From the NCBI GenBank assembly GCA_963921825.1, contig OY997596.1:35765932-35829931 (forward strand): a stretch of DNA of 64,000 bases, given 5' to 3'. Positions 23,091-34,907 of the stretch are shown here, one piece after another. The DNA is from Erodium maritimum (taxonomy: Eukaryota; Streptophyta; Magnoliopsida; Geraniales; Geraniaceae). The notes beneath the pieces were generated by a model, which saw only the letters and a list, made by a program, of their open reading frames with translations, did not search any database and was not told the DNA's origin. The number at the start of each line of letters is the position of its first letter. The stretch's first letter is position 1. The translations under genes were made by a program, and so were the position numbers.

Positions 23091-25922
23091 TGTCACGCCC
23101 CAAATCCGGTTCGGACCAGACTCGAGACGTGAACTAAGGATAACAAAACGACGATAAATAAAGTGAAGTCAAAAGCAATTAAATCTCAAGTTTTCCTCCC
23201 AAAATAATAATGTTGAAACGACTAACGTGAATCAACCGCTCGAAACGGATAAGACAGTTAAATGTAAAGACGATAAAGTATGTCTCTAGCATAACAATCT
23301 CGGACCCTCAACGAGATCCCGATCTTTGAGACATCCTCTACACCTACTCAGCACTGAAACCTGTAAACAACAATAACAAAGGGAGGGGTGAGCTTACGCT
23401 CAGTAGGAAAAAGTAGTAAGGTGAAAGAATCTCCATTTTTATAACAAAAGTCAAGATAAGGATCATTAACTACAATGCGGCAAAGTTAGAATTCGATAAA
23501 AGGTACGTGGCTTAACAAAATAGTAACCCAAACGGAGTTAACGGGAGAAAAGCTTAACCACCAATAGAAATAACTAACGAAACGATCCAAGGGAAAAAGA
23601 TAGTTTAAACATCAATAAAAACAACCAAAGAGACACACGAGTACCGAAGGGTAGATAGTCAAAACTGCAAGACTCCGATCCACATGCGGGTCAATACATC
23701 ATAACGAAAAGCCCCTCGATCCAGAGGGTACACATACATCGGAACTCCCGGAAACATCCCCGCGGAATGCATGCATCGGGGCTCCCGGAAATGTTCCCAA
23801 AGGATCATAAGTCATCGGGGTGCATCAAAACAATAAACCATATCATACCGGAAAGCCCCTCAATCCAGAGGGTACACATACATCGGTACTCCCGGAAACA
23901 TCCCCGCGGGACGCATACATCAGGGCTCCCGGAAATTTCCCTAAAGGATCATGGGTCATCGGGGTGCAGCGAATAATATAGCATAACATATCATACCGGA
24001 AACGCACATCGGCCTAGATATCTTCCTGGAACCTCCCTCGGGGCTCACAATAACATGTCATACCGGAAACACACATCGGCCTAGACATCTTCCCGGAAAC
24101 GCACATCGGGGACAACAACAATACATCATACCGGAAACGCACATCGGCCTAGATGTCTTCCCGGAAACACACCTCGGGGATACGATCATATACCATACCG
24201 GAAACGCACATCGGCCTAGGTATCTTCCCAAAAACACACCTCGGGGTGCACAATCAACGCCTCACAATGGCATATCAACATAATATAACAACCCACAATA
24301 TCGGCCAAGCTTACCACAACCTGTCACATAGAATTCATACCAATAATCACGCTTACCGGCGTAGCTTACCAACCACGTTCATCGATATATCACTCACCCG
24401 GCCATACCATTTGGCACCAACAATTCACATTCAAACATTCATTCAATCAATCATTCAAACATTCATTCAATCAATCATTCAAACATTCGTTCAATCAAAC
24501 ACAATCATCACAATTTATGTAGTTTAGTTTGAATCTTATTTTAACCTAAGGACGGAGCATGCATCGACCTTAAAACGAACAAACAACAATAATACAATCA
24601 GCAAGCAATCCTAAGGCTCGACATGGCCATTCTACCAGCACAATAAACCAACACCTACGACACGACATGGCTCGTAGGTCATTCGCATGTTATAAGACTA
24701 CCATAGTCAATACCGTCCTATATGCATACTAAGACTCGTCCGTTGATTATTATAATTGAAAAGCGGTTATTCTAGTGAATCACATCCTATAAGCAAACTA
24801 GGACCTTTCCGGTTATTAATTATCCTATAGGCATGCTATTAGCAGTTCTTAAATCAGGAGTGGAGCTTACGGCTTTTTCCTACCTCAAGACGATCACAAC
24901 AACTACGTCTCCTAGCTGTTGACGTCCGGGCCTAACTCCGGTCTTCTCAGGCGAAGTCCAAATCAGGGTTTAACTCTGGTCTTCTCGGACGAAGTCCAAG
25001 TCTGGGTTTAACAGGTAAACGTTCAATTAGTCCCGGTAGTCCAAAGGTCCTCAGAAAAGTCCAAAAGTCCGTTAAAAAATTAATTTTTAAGTCAAATAAA
25101 TAAATAATTTATTTAGTTAAATATGTCTGACCCGGATCCGAAAACCAGATCCGTCCCGGCCCGCGTTGGCTCGGTGAGAGCTGGTTGCAGCTCCGGCGAT
25201 GCCAGAGTTCTCCGGCCATCAACTACAGCATCGGGGACGCTCGAGAAGGGGAAAACGAGGGCAGCGAAGGACGTCAAGTCTCTGGCGACGCCATAGCCGT
25301 GCCGTGGGTGCCCGGAAACGCGACCCGGAGCCTCCCATCTCAGATCTGACCGAGGCGGGGCTCACCGGCGATGGTTCTGGTCTAAAACGCTCAAATCGAG
25401 CTCGGTTTGGTATGTTTCCAGCCACGGCGAGGTCGGGGAAGGAGGATGCGACGGGGAACAGCTCGGAACTATATTGTTTCTCCGTCGCCGGCGATGTTCA
25501 GGGTCGAGGAGAAGACGGCAAAGGGGGGGGGGGTTTCTGAAATAGTGCGTAGCGAAGGTAGCACGACGTCGATTCTGCACCGGTGCGGTTCCAATCGAGC
25601 CTGAAATAGAGAGAGGACGGCGGTGGTGGTCGGGTTTCGAATGAGAGAGGGGAGAAGGACGAGTTTGAGAGAGAGGCGGCCATTCTTTGGGATGCGTGCG
25701 CGATTCTGAGGAAGAAGACGCGTTCATCAGATTTAGGGTTGGGCGGTAAATGGGCTTAGGCTCGTGTGGTGCGGTGCGGGCTTGGCTTGGGCCTGGTCAG
25801 CCCAACTCTCCTCTTCTCCCTTTTTTTTGCAATTGATCCACTTTTCGACCAGATTTCCAACCACGACGTAACAAGTCGATAAAATTTATAATTTACTTCT
25901 TTTAATTGAGACGGTCTTTACA
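23091..25922 (-). repeat. 3' LTR of the gypsy element (2832 bp)
   Basis: It is nearly identical to 30480-33490 apart from a length change of about 179 bp near 25160. Inside lie two copies of a unit of about 145 bp (23710-23995; marked by CCAGAGGGTACACATACATC), four to five copies of a shorter unit (23995-24250; ATACCGGAAACGCACATCGG then CCTAGATATCTTCC), and a CAAACATTCATTCAATCAAT array at 24440-24500. The GC-rich section at 25130-25800 makes spurious open frames. Confidence 0.88.
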
Positions 25923-25949
25923 GTCTACCCCCCTTAAAAGAATTTCGTC

Positions 25950-26290
25950 CTCGAAATTTAAAACAAAAGTACCCTAAAGGTCGAAAAAGGTGGGGTTACT
26001 TCGCGCGAATCTCGTCCGCGCGTTCCCAAGTTGCAGTGGTAATGCAAGGCGATAAGTAATGGCCCCAACTCTACTCAAGACCTCATAAGGTCCCAAAATC
26101 CTCGGTGTCAATCTTGCCTCTGTCGCGGTTGAACTGGAAAAAGGCCCTTCTTCGGCTCACTCTCAGAAATATCTGATAACCAACAAAAACTCAAGAGGCC
26201 CGCGCCTTCCATCTGTGTAACTCTCCTGTCGGCTCTGCACCGTCTTTAACCGTTTCCGAAAAACGCAACCTTTGTGTAAACGTTCTTCAC
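25950..26290 (-). pseudogene. pol: 3' end of gypsy pol (integrase C-terminal region), truncated
   Basis: On the minus strand the translation gives ARLTPRILGPYEVLSRVGAI, then TYRLALPLQLGNA, and next to the LTR ATWERADEIRAK followed by a stop and PHLF. These match the conserved C-terminal tail of plant gypsy integrases (K..PRYIGPF.I..R.G..AYRLALP, then TWE.E...R..YPHLF). The rest of pol is missing or unrecognisable up to gag. Confidence 0.65.
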
Positions 26291-28430
26291 TTGATTATGC
26301 TAGTCAACCAAAAGCCATACTCGGCGTAGAAGAACAGCCTTACTCAACAGTTCACAATTTCAACAAGCAACACAACATACCATAACTCAAAGAATCACTA
26401 AGCACATACAACAAGTCAAATAATACTCAAACACTATGGGTTACCAGGTAGCAGTCTAGACATCCTATACCGGAATCCTACCTCGATATAGACATTGTAT
26501 CGTCAAAGACAGATCGGTCTAGATATCCTATACCGGAATCTTCCGTCGGTATAGATATCGCACCGGAATACACATCATCGGTCTAGTTTTCTATACCGGA
26601 ATCCCTCGTTGGTCATAGGTATCATACCGGAACACTTAGTAAGTCGAACAAGGTCGGAACCATATGCAGATGTAACTTCTCAGTTTCTCTTTAGTAACCG
26701 TCACAGGGATAGTTCACACTGGAACGCAAAGAAGGTCATGCCACGACCCAACGCAAACAATTATACAAGAAAATAAGACACAAACACATTCATCAAGACA
26801 AAGGATTTCAAAACCAGTGCACGGTTCAGTAAAACCACGTACTCTACCGACATCTAATCGGACGAACGACGTACAAAAACAAGGAACGATAGAACTCTCA
26901 CTGGAACTCAGTCGAAAGTAGGCGTCCCACGAGACACACAAAAACCAAACGTTACGATAACCGCACTCGACGGTAGTACACAAACCAAGATCGATCATTG
27001 AAGGTTTTCACACCCGGACATTCTTCTTACCGATGACACTTGCTCACGTGCTAACGATCAAACCAACTTATAGGTAGTTTCACCCAAATCTCCACTTAAA
27101 GAGTACTCAACACGCACCAAAATCTCAAGGATTTGAACGGTTTAGAGCACTTTACGCGGCTTCTTTAATGTCTCTCGAACAACTCAAAACCAACAACGGT
27201 TAATTATTAACTCTCGCCATGCCCCGCATGGCACATGACCCGACCTACCACACAATGCTTCGTTCGGTGCCATCATGTTACTGGCCTGGAAGCTTGTGGT
27301 AGTCGCACTCGGCTACCTGTCACCGGATCCTACGTGAGGTGCTCTCACTCCTGTGGCGTAAACTTAGCGGTTGCACTAGTCTCTGTTAGACGCTGGTACT
27401 CGTCCTTCCCTTGTTGACGAGGTACACTTCAATACGAACTTGGTTCTCATGTTCCGCGTCCTGCTCTGCTGGAAATGTCGCCTGATGTCGTTGTGTCTCT
27501 CGATGCTGCTCACCTGCACCGTGCGGCGTGCCTATTGTGACTCTCGTAACACGTCTTCTTTGCTGCTGCGTAGTACGAACTCTCTCCTCGATCCGCTACA
27601 TCCTCACGATCTTTTGTGTCGCCGTTGTTGACTATCTTCTCCTAAACTTGTCGCGTCGGCCCTGAGTGTCGGGTCTTCGTCTTGATGCGGTCCAGCTTAC
27701 GGTGGTCTTTATGCCTCCTTAGTGCTCCGCTCCTCTCCTTCTTGAAGAGTGCTGCAATCTTCACGGCGATGCGCTCGGACATGTCCTCCTTCGATTTGGC
27801 TCTTCGGACTGACGTTCGGTGTGTCAACCCTACTGGCGCGAATCTGCATGGTCCAAGGATGTTGGCATCGTCTCTGGTCTCAGGTTTATTCTGATGTCAA
27901 CTTCCTGAACTGGCAGCAATTGGATCGGCTTCTCCAGGAAGAACTTAGGGACAACATCAAGACACAAAGGTCGTCTCAAAGGTTCGATTCTTAAGACTTC
28001 AGTCTGCCATCATGGGTAGAAGAAACTAGAGATTACGACGCCTGTGGGTTATGGGCCCACCACGCTTCCGCTGCGCTACTTATCTTATCGACACTCGATC
28101 ATCTCCTGTGACCGGTCGAACCGTTTACTGGTCAGGGTTGCAGCCTTTCACTGCTCGGGCAATCGCTGCTGATAGCACTCGATGAACGCCTATTGTTTCA
28201 ATATTTGGTTCTTAAAATTCGAACAACCTGCTCGGAGAAGGAAAAGAACTTTCGGTCCGGCAATTTTTTTAAGAACGAGGCGGTCTGTTACTCTACCTTC
28301 ACACTCAAATCGACACTAGTCGAGACTGCCACACCTCCATTCGGCGCGTTAAGGTACGGTGGGCTTAACAGTTTTAAAATTCTGTTCCAACATAAAGTAA
28401 CCACGAAACAATACAAACAAGAGTAAAACT
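26291..28430. other. Gypsy interior, unrecognised
   Basis: This is where protease, reverse transcriptase and RNase H should lie, but I see no conserved motif in any frame. The part at 26440-26640 carries diverged copies of the LTR-type motif (ATACCGGAA with TCGGTCTAGATATC). A tRNA-derived stretch lies at 28041-28080. The rest is moderately GC-rich with short open frames and no recognisable protein. Confidence 0.5.
28041..28080 (-). other. 5'-half initiator tRNA-Met-like sequence inside the gypsy element
   Basis: Read on the minus strand, the segment contains GCGCAGCGGAAGCGTGGTGG directly followed by GCCCATAACCCACAGG. As I recall it, this is the D-arm and anticodon-arm sequence of plant initiator tRNA-Met, with the CAU anticodon in its loop. 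The sequence outside does not continue the match: the acceptor strand is diverged and the T-arm cannot be recognised, so it is not a functional tRNA gene by eye. The host element itself uses initiator tRNA-Met as primer. Confidence 0.65.
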
Positions 28431-28489
28431 CAAGTGTTAGCAAACACAAAAACCAAAATTCAAAAGGTAAACTAGCACTCTAAGTGATC

Positions 28490-29546
28490 TCATGATCGGA
28501 AACAAGTCCCCCGGCTCGGGGTCTTGCAATCGGTCCTGCTGAATCTGAGGTCCTCCTCTCGGGGGTGGTGGAAGTGTCAACTGCTGTGAAGTCCTCGGCT
28601 GCTGTCTCTGTGATGGTGCCCCCGCCTCCTGACGCGGGGCTCTCATAGCCTGAGTCTGACGCTGGCGGAAAGAAGGTGCCTGACCGGTCTACGCCTGCGG
28701 TGGTCGCGGAGCGGGTCCTCCTCCAACCCGGTCAGGGCACACGGCGGAGAAGTGTCCCGGTCTGCCGCAGTGATAGCATATCCTCTCAGCATGACGCGAC
28801 CTCTCCTCGACTCTCACTGGACGACCCACAGCGCGGTCTATGGATTCCCTACTCAATGGGTAGTCTCGGCCCAGATGGCCTGACTGGTGGCAAAAGTAAC
28901 ATACTGGCAGTCGCTCTGACGCGGCGGGTCCGGCCGACGCCGCCGACCCGTACTATCGTGCCCCACCAGACTGAGTCGGAGGTCGGAAGAATCCTGAGGT
29001 CCTTTGCCTCCGTGGACCATGAACCTCCGCCGGTCCTAAGAAGCCACTCGGTCTCGGCCTGCTCCCCCGGGCTCTGGCGGTCTCACGGATGCGTCGCCCC
29101 ACTACTGGTGCCTGATCCACCAGCTCCGAATACACTTGGGTCCTGACTGCGGTAACTCGATCCACAAACGCAGGGCGGAGTCCTCCCTCAAACCATCTTC
29201 CGCGGTGAGTCTCGGTCGGCACCATCTCCGGTGCAGAGCGGGATAAGGAAGTCACTCTCGTCTCGTGCACAGAGGTCGACATCCCTCCCTGACGCAATTC
29301 TAGGAACAGCTGAAACTCGAGACGTAAAAATCCATCTCGTACCTCCTCGCGATACCACTCACGGTATGCACCTCCTTCCAGCTGGAATGTCGCAAAAGAT
29401 ACTCTCACGTGATCCTCAATGAAGTCACCCTGGGCACTCGCTGCCCCTACCTGCCCAATGGCGGGTGGTTTCCCCTGACCCCCGGCTGAGCGACCTCTAG
29501 TGCCTCTCGGAAAGTAGACGTGAGACATGTCGTGTACCCACAACAC
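28490..29546 (-). pseudogene. gag: Gypsy Gag with two CCHC zinc knuckles, frameshifted
   Basis: The open stretch 29546-28953 (197 codons) holds the Gag core: VRVSFATFQLEGGAYREWYR, then FLRLEFQLFLELRQGGMSTS, then EMVPTETHRGRWFEGGL and YSELVDQA..VGRRIRETAR. Downstream, in shifted frames, lie two knuckles: CYFCHQSGHLGRDYP near 28840-28895 and CYHCGRPGHFSAVCPDR near 28735-28785. Frame changes between core and knuckles show that it is broken. In a working element it would form the particle and bind RNA. The 900 bp between 29550 and the primer binding site is the untranslated leader. Confidence 0.75.
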
Positions 29547-30479
29547 GAATAACGCACATGTTCAGTTTCTCGGATTTCGAATAAACAGTTCGCTTAAAGC
29601 AAAAGGTTCACACACGTTTCACAAGGGTCAAACTCGGACCAACGGTAAACTTAGGCTTAATAGTCATAAACAAAACTTCTATTAAGCAGAGAAACCTGCA
29701 CACTTGTGCGTCCCACAGAAACAATTCACACAAAACAACCAACTCCCGCCAAGGCACAACTTCAAACAAGTCACAACAAACATGGGGTACAAGATCATGG
29801 CACAGAACAATTTCACACATCACAGCGTTATTTCAAATTATTAGGTTTTCAACACTTTCATCTTTTCATCCCAACATTCATGTCGATCTCGCGTCGTTAC
29901 AACTCGATTCAGGCGTCCCCGAATCTCGTTGTAACCACTTGACATCCCCCTATTACGCTCGACTACAGTGGCGCCCCTGAGTAATCCCGTGGTAGTACAA
30001 ACACTTCAGTTTTGCAAAATTTTTGGTATAACCCGTTCATATATCCGACTAACCCTCCGCTTAGGCGAGACATTAGATAAACCCACCGCGCACGACATTC
30101 AGCGTATAAGGCACACCATCATATTAAAAGTACACATCACGCAACAACAGAAGTACGCCACTCGGGTCAAGTTAACATTTCAAATTTATCAATCAACCAA
30201 TGGCCGACCAATGCGGCAGTCCATTTAATATTCTTCAACCCATATTTCATAAATAGCCGGAGCATCGCTCGTTAAAATACCTTCCATCTCAGCCGACCGG
30301 CCTCATAGATCAACTAAGGATATAGCAGAAACGAAGACAAGGAACAATTCAATTAAAGCGAGGGTAATCTAAAGAAGATAAGACTTCAACTTAACAACCT
30401 AACTCTACCCACCTAATTGACGTACGATCCGAGGTTTTGAAAACAAGTTCAAAATTGAAACCAGGTTCTGATACCAAAT

Positions 30480-33400
30480 TGTCACGCCCCAAATCCGGTT
30501 CGGACCGGACTCGAGACGTGAACTAAGGATAACAAAACGACAAAAAATAAAGTGAAGTCAAAAGCAATTAAATCTCCAGTTTTCCTCCTAAAATAATAAT
30601 GTTGAAACGACTAACGTGAATCAACCGCTCAAAACAGATAAGACGGGTTAAATGTAAAGACGGTAAAGTACGTCTCTAGCATAAAAATCCCGGACCCTCA
30701 ACGAGCTCCCGAGCTTTGAGACATCCTCTAGACCTACTCAGCACTGAAACCTGTAAACAACAGTAACAAAGGGAGGGGTGAGCTTACGCTCAGTAGGAAA
30801 AAGTAGTAAGGTGAAAGAATCTCCATTTTTATAACAAAAGTCAAGATAAGGATCATTAACTACAATGCGGAAAAGTTAGAAATCGATAAAAGGTACGTGG
30901 CTTAACAAAATAGTAACTCAAACGGAGTTAACGGGAGAAAAGCTTAACCACCAATAGAAATAACTAACAAAACGATCCAAGGGAAAAAGATAGTTTAAAC
31001 AACAATAAAAACAACCAAAGAGACACACGAGTACCGAAGGGTAGATAGTCAAAACTGCAAGACTCCGATCCACATGCGGGTCAATACATCATAACGAAAA
31101 GCCCCTCGATCCAGAGGGTACACATACATCGGAACTCCCGGAAACATCCCCGCGGAATGCATGCATCGGGGCTCCCGGAAATGTTCCCAAAGGATCATAA
31201 GTCATCGGGGTGCATCAAAACAATAAACCATATCATACCGGAAAGCCCCTCAATCCAGAGGGTACACATACATCGGTACTCCCGGAAACATCCCCGCGGG
31301 ACGCATACATCGGGGCTCCCGGAAATTTCCCTAAAGGATCATGGCTCATCGGGGTGCAGTGAATAATATAGCATAACATATCATACCGGAAACGCACATC
31401 GGCCTAGATATCTTCCTGGAACCTCCCTCGGGGCTCACAATAACATGTCATACCGGAAACACACATCGGCCTAGACATCTTCCCGGAAACGCACATCGGG
31501 GACAACAACAATACATCATACCGGAAACGCACATCGGCCTAGATGTCTTCCCGGAAACACACCTCGGGGATACGATCATATACCATACCGGAAACGCACA
31601 TCGGCCTAGGTATCTTCCCAAAAACACACCTCGGGGTGCACAATCAACGCCTCACAATGGCATATCAACATAATATAACAACCCACAATATCGGCCAAGC
31701 TTACCACAACCTGTCACATAGAATTCATACCAATAATCACGCTTACCGGCGTAGCTTACCAACCACGTTCATCGATATATCACTCACCCGGCCATACCAT
31801 TTGGCACCAACAATTCACATTCAAACATTCATTCAATCAATCATTCAAACATTCATTCAATCAATCATTCAAACATTCGTTCAATCAAACACAATCATCA
31901 CAATTTATGTAGTTTAGTTTGAATCTTATTTTAACCTAAGGACGGAGCATGCATCGACCTTAAAACGAACAAACAACAATAATACAATCAGCAAGCAATC
32001 CTAAGGCTCGACATGGCCATTCTACCAGCACAATAAACCAACACCTACGACACGACATGGCTCGTAGGTCATTCGCATGTTATAAGACTACCATAGTCAA
32101 TACCGTCCTATATGCATACTAAGACTCGTCCGTTGATTATTATAATTGAAAAGCGGTTATTCTAGTGAATCACATCCTATAAGCAAACTAGGACCTTTCC
32201 GGTTATTAATTATCCTATAGGCATGCTATTAGCAGTTCTTAAATCAGGAGTAGAGTTTACGGCTTTTCCCTACCTCAAGACGATCACAACAGCTACGTCT
32301 CCTAGCTGCTGACGTCCGGGCCTAACTCCGGTCTTGTCAGACAAAGTCCTAGTCAGGGTTTAACTCTGGTCTTCTCGGACGAAGTCCAAGTCTGGGTTTA
32401 ACAGGTAAACGTCCAATTAGTCCCGGTAGTCCAAAGGTCCTCAGAAAAGTCCAAAAGTCCGTTAAAAAACCAATTTTTAAGTCAAATAAATAAATTATTT
32501 ATTTAGTTAAATATGTCTGACCCGGATCCGAAAACCAGACCCGGATCCGACCCGGTCCAGAAACCAGACCCGACCGGACCCAGGTCCAACCCGGACCCGG
32601 CTCCAAACCCGACCCAGACCTGGTTCCAGACCCGGCTCCAAACCCGAGTCCAGAACCCATCCAGACCTAGGCCTGGCCCAAGGTTCGAGCCTCCGACCCA
32701 AAGGCCTGTCACGGCCCAACCATACTGGCCCAAGCCCGCGTTGGCTCGGTGAGAGCTGGTTGCAGCTCCGGCGATGCCAGCGTTCTCCGGCCATCAACTA
32801 CGGCGTCGGGGACGCTCGAGAAGGGGAAAAAGAGGGCGGCGAAGGACGTGGAGTCTCTGGCGACGCCGTAGCCGTGTCGTGGGTGCCCGAAAACGCGACC
32901 CGTAGCCTCCCGTCTCAGATCTGACGGAGGCGGGGCTCACCGACGATGGTTCTGGTCGAAAACGCTCGAATCGAGCTCGGTTTGGTATGTTTCCAGCCAC
33001 GGCGAGTTCGGGGAAGGAGGATGCAACGGGGAATAGCTCGGAACTGTGCTGTTTCTCCGTCGCCAGCGATGTTCAGGGTCGAGGAGAAGACAGCGAAGGG
33101 GGGTTTCTGAAATAGGGCGTAGCGAAGGTACCACGGCGTCGATTCTGCACCGGCGCGGTTCCAATCGAGCCCGGAATAGAGAGAAGACGACGGTGGTGGC
33201 GTGTTTCGAGTGAGAGAGGGGAGAAGGACGAGTTTGAGAGAGAGGCGGCCGTTCTTTGGGGTGTGTGCGTGATTCTGAGGAAGAAGACGCGTTCATCAGA
33301 TTTAGGGTTGGGCGGTAAATGGGCTTGGGCCCGTGTGGTGCGGTGCGGGCTTGGCTTGGGCCTGGTTAGCCCAACTCTTTTCTTCTCCTTTTTTTTGGAA

Positions 33401-33490
33401 TCGATCCACTTTTCGACTCGATTTCCAACCACGACGTCACAAGTTGATAAAATTTATAATTTACTTCTTTTAATTGAGACGGTCTTTACA
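30480..33490 (-). repeat. 5' LTR of the gypsy element (3011 bp)
   Basis: It has the same structure as 23091-25922, including the tandem units (31100-31640) and the CATTCATTCAATCAAT array (31830-31890). It carries an extra segment of about 179 bp at 32535-32720, a GACCCGG/GACCCGGCTCC minisatellite. Scattered substitutions elsewhere are few, so insertion was fairly recent. Confidence 0.88.
32520..32720. repeat. GACCCGG minisatellite in the 5' LTR only
   Basis: Short degenerate units built from GACCCGG, TCCAAACCC and CCAGACC repeat across about 200 bp. The other LTR keeps only the first GACCCGGATCCGAAAACCAG and then jumps to CCCGGCCCGCGTTGGCTCGG. The units create an antisense open frame rich in Gly, Trp and Val, which is not a gene. 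Confidence 0.75.
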
Positions 33491-34809
33491 GTCCGAGTCG
33501 TTCTCTGAGCCACTGTAATTCGCTCCAAACCGACTCCATATGTGCTCCATAAGGTCATGTTGGAGTTGTCGATGGGTCACATCATTGATGACGGTGATTC
33601 GAGCACACAACTCATCTTAGTATGGCAAGGGCCCTCCTTGATGCCATCGTTGAGGTGGTGTAAAATCTGGTAGTTCCGAAGGGGGCTTGAAATACAATTC
33701 GTCATCCCTTGCTTCGTAGCGGTCGCGTTCATCCATGCATCATGTCAGCCAAAGTCGTCTTGTTCCAGACACGAGCGGGCCTTGAGATTATGTGCCACCG
33801 TGCTTGGAGGACTCCAAAAGCCCGTTTAATATCTTTCCGAGCACTTTCTTGGGATTTGGCAAACAACTTCTATTTGTGAGTATGGGGATGGCGAATCGAC
33901 TTCTCAAACTGACTTTATGTGGGGTAAATACCGTCAATTAAATAATTAGGGAGGTCGTAGCGACGCCCGTTGAGCTCGTAATCCACGACCAAGTCACGAA
34001 TATGGAAAGCGTGGTCGAATAAGTGGCCGACGTTGAGGACGTTGATGTCGTTGTTCGAGCCAGTCATCCCGAAAAACGCATGCCAAATCCACGTATCATG
34101 GGGCGCAACCGCTTCCAGCATAATGGTTGGATTCCCGTGATCTCCACATACATGTTCTCCTTCGATGCAACTGGGCAATTCTTTCGCTCCCAATGCATGT
34201 AGTCATACCGGGGAACCCTCGGCTCTGCCCCGAATCGAGTAATTGCTGCATGTCAGCCTCATTCGGCTTCTGCAGGTAAACCTCCATGAAAACCTCAATA
34301 ACGATTGTACAGAATCGTCTAACACATTTGAGTATAGTACCTACCCCCATACGTAGTGTGTCATCCAATGAATCGGCGGAGCACCCATACGCTAGCATTC
34401 GTATCGCGGCGGTGCATTTCTGGTGCATTGATAACCCCAATCGTCTCGCACCGTCCCGCTTCTGAACAAAGTAATCGTCATGAGCCTCTCCCGCTTCCCT
34501 AACCCGTATAAATAATGTTCTGGACATGCAAAATCGACTTGTGAACAGTTCGGGCCCATAGGTCGGGTTCTCGACAAAATAATCCTCCATCAGTTGATCG
34601 TGGTCTTTGGCACGAATTCTGTCAATCTCTCGTCGGGAACCTTACCCTCTTTCGATCCTTTGCCTCCATGAGTTTAATTGGGGCATTGCTCGATGTACCA
34701 TTATGTCGCTCCTCCGCCGGAGTCCTTGCTCCTAAACACGAAGTTCAGCTTCGTGCTGGCGATGTTCAACTTCGAACTCCTCCCTCATTTGAGCCTTGTC
34801 GTCGAACAT
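33491..34809 (-). pseudogene. PIF/Harbinger (HARBI1-like, DDE_Tnp_4) transposase, broken
   Basis: The minus-strand reading starts MFDD at 34809 and shows, in order: EIDRIRAKDHDQLMEDYFVE and NPTYGPELFTSRF; then GLSMHQKCTAAIRMLAYGCS, DSLDDTLRMG; then MHWERKNCPVASK (first catalytic Asp just before); then GNPTIMLEAVAPHDTWIWHA, FFGMTGSNNDINVL (second Asp); YLIDGIYPT; then ARKDIKRAFGVLQARW. The last motif is normally KD(V/I)ERAFGVLQ, so the third catalytic residue, Glu, is replaced by Lys. There are early in-frame stops, one after IYPT, and frameshifts. The C-terminus (LQHDLMEHIWSRFGANYSGS) reaches the gypsy element, and the original stop lies beyond it at 23084-23086. It would have cut and pasted the PIF element. 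Confidence 0.8.
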
Positions 34810-34900
34810 TTCTTATCAAAAAAATATGACAATTGGAGAGAAAATGTTAAGAGAATTTTTGAGAAAGGTGTTGTGGATTGGATGAAATGGGGTGATGGGT

Positions 34901-34907
34901 ATTTATA
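34901..34907 (-). promoter_or_regulatory. TATA box of the PIF transposase element
   Basis: TATAAAT on the minus strand lies about 92 bp upstream of the MFDD start codon at 34809. The second PIF element has TATAAAT at 49459-49465, about 110 bp upstream of its own MFDD start, in a similar G/A-rich context, which supports a common promoter. Confidence 0.5.

Larger units (their letters stand above)
23091..33490 (-). mobile_element. 10.4-kb Ty3/gypsy LTR retrotransposon with pol mostly deleted
   Basis: Long LTRs (23091-25922 and 30480-33490) flank a 4.56-kb interior. The orientation is minus: the primer binding site TGGTATCAGAACC (30464-30476, 12 of 13 to initiator tRNA-Met) adjoins the right LTR, and the polypurine tract AAGGGGGGTAGAC (25923-25935) adjoins the left one. 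LTR termini on the minus strand are TGTAAAG...GTGACA. Flanking bases are ATCCG on the left and GTCCG on the right, four of five matching. The interior holds a broken gag with two zinc knuckles and a small 3' end of pol; protease, reverse transcriptase and RNase H are not visible. It is inserted at the last codons of the PIF transposase. Confidence 0.88.

Noticed and set aside
23700..24250. Regularly spaced repeats that could suggest a CRISPR-like array
   Set aside because: Units are tandem with no unique spacers, lie within an LTR and are duplicated in the other LTR; the genome is a plant.
24153..24527. Plus-strand frame with TFIQSIIQTFIQSIIQTF repeats (also 31543-31917)
   Set aside because: It comes from the CATTCATTCAATCAAT array of the LTR, and is the same in both LTRs.
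25199..25740. Overlapping GC-rich open frames on both strands (also 32503-33500)
   Set aside because: They lie inside the gypsy LTRs, lack any domain and are rich in Gly, Arg or Pro from repeat composition. They are not called as genes.
28021..28085. A functional tRNA gene for initiator Met
   Set aside because: Only the D and anticodon arms match; acceptor and T arms do not pair, so it is listed as a tRNA-derived fragment instead.
32503..32797. Minus-strand frame rich in Gly, Trp and Val that looks like a structural protein
   Set aside because: It is the translation of the GACCCGG minisatellite and is missing from the partner LTR.
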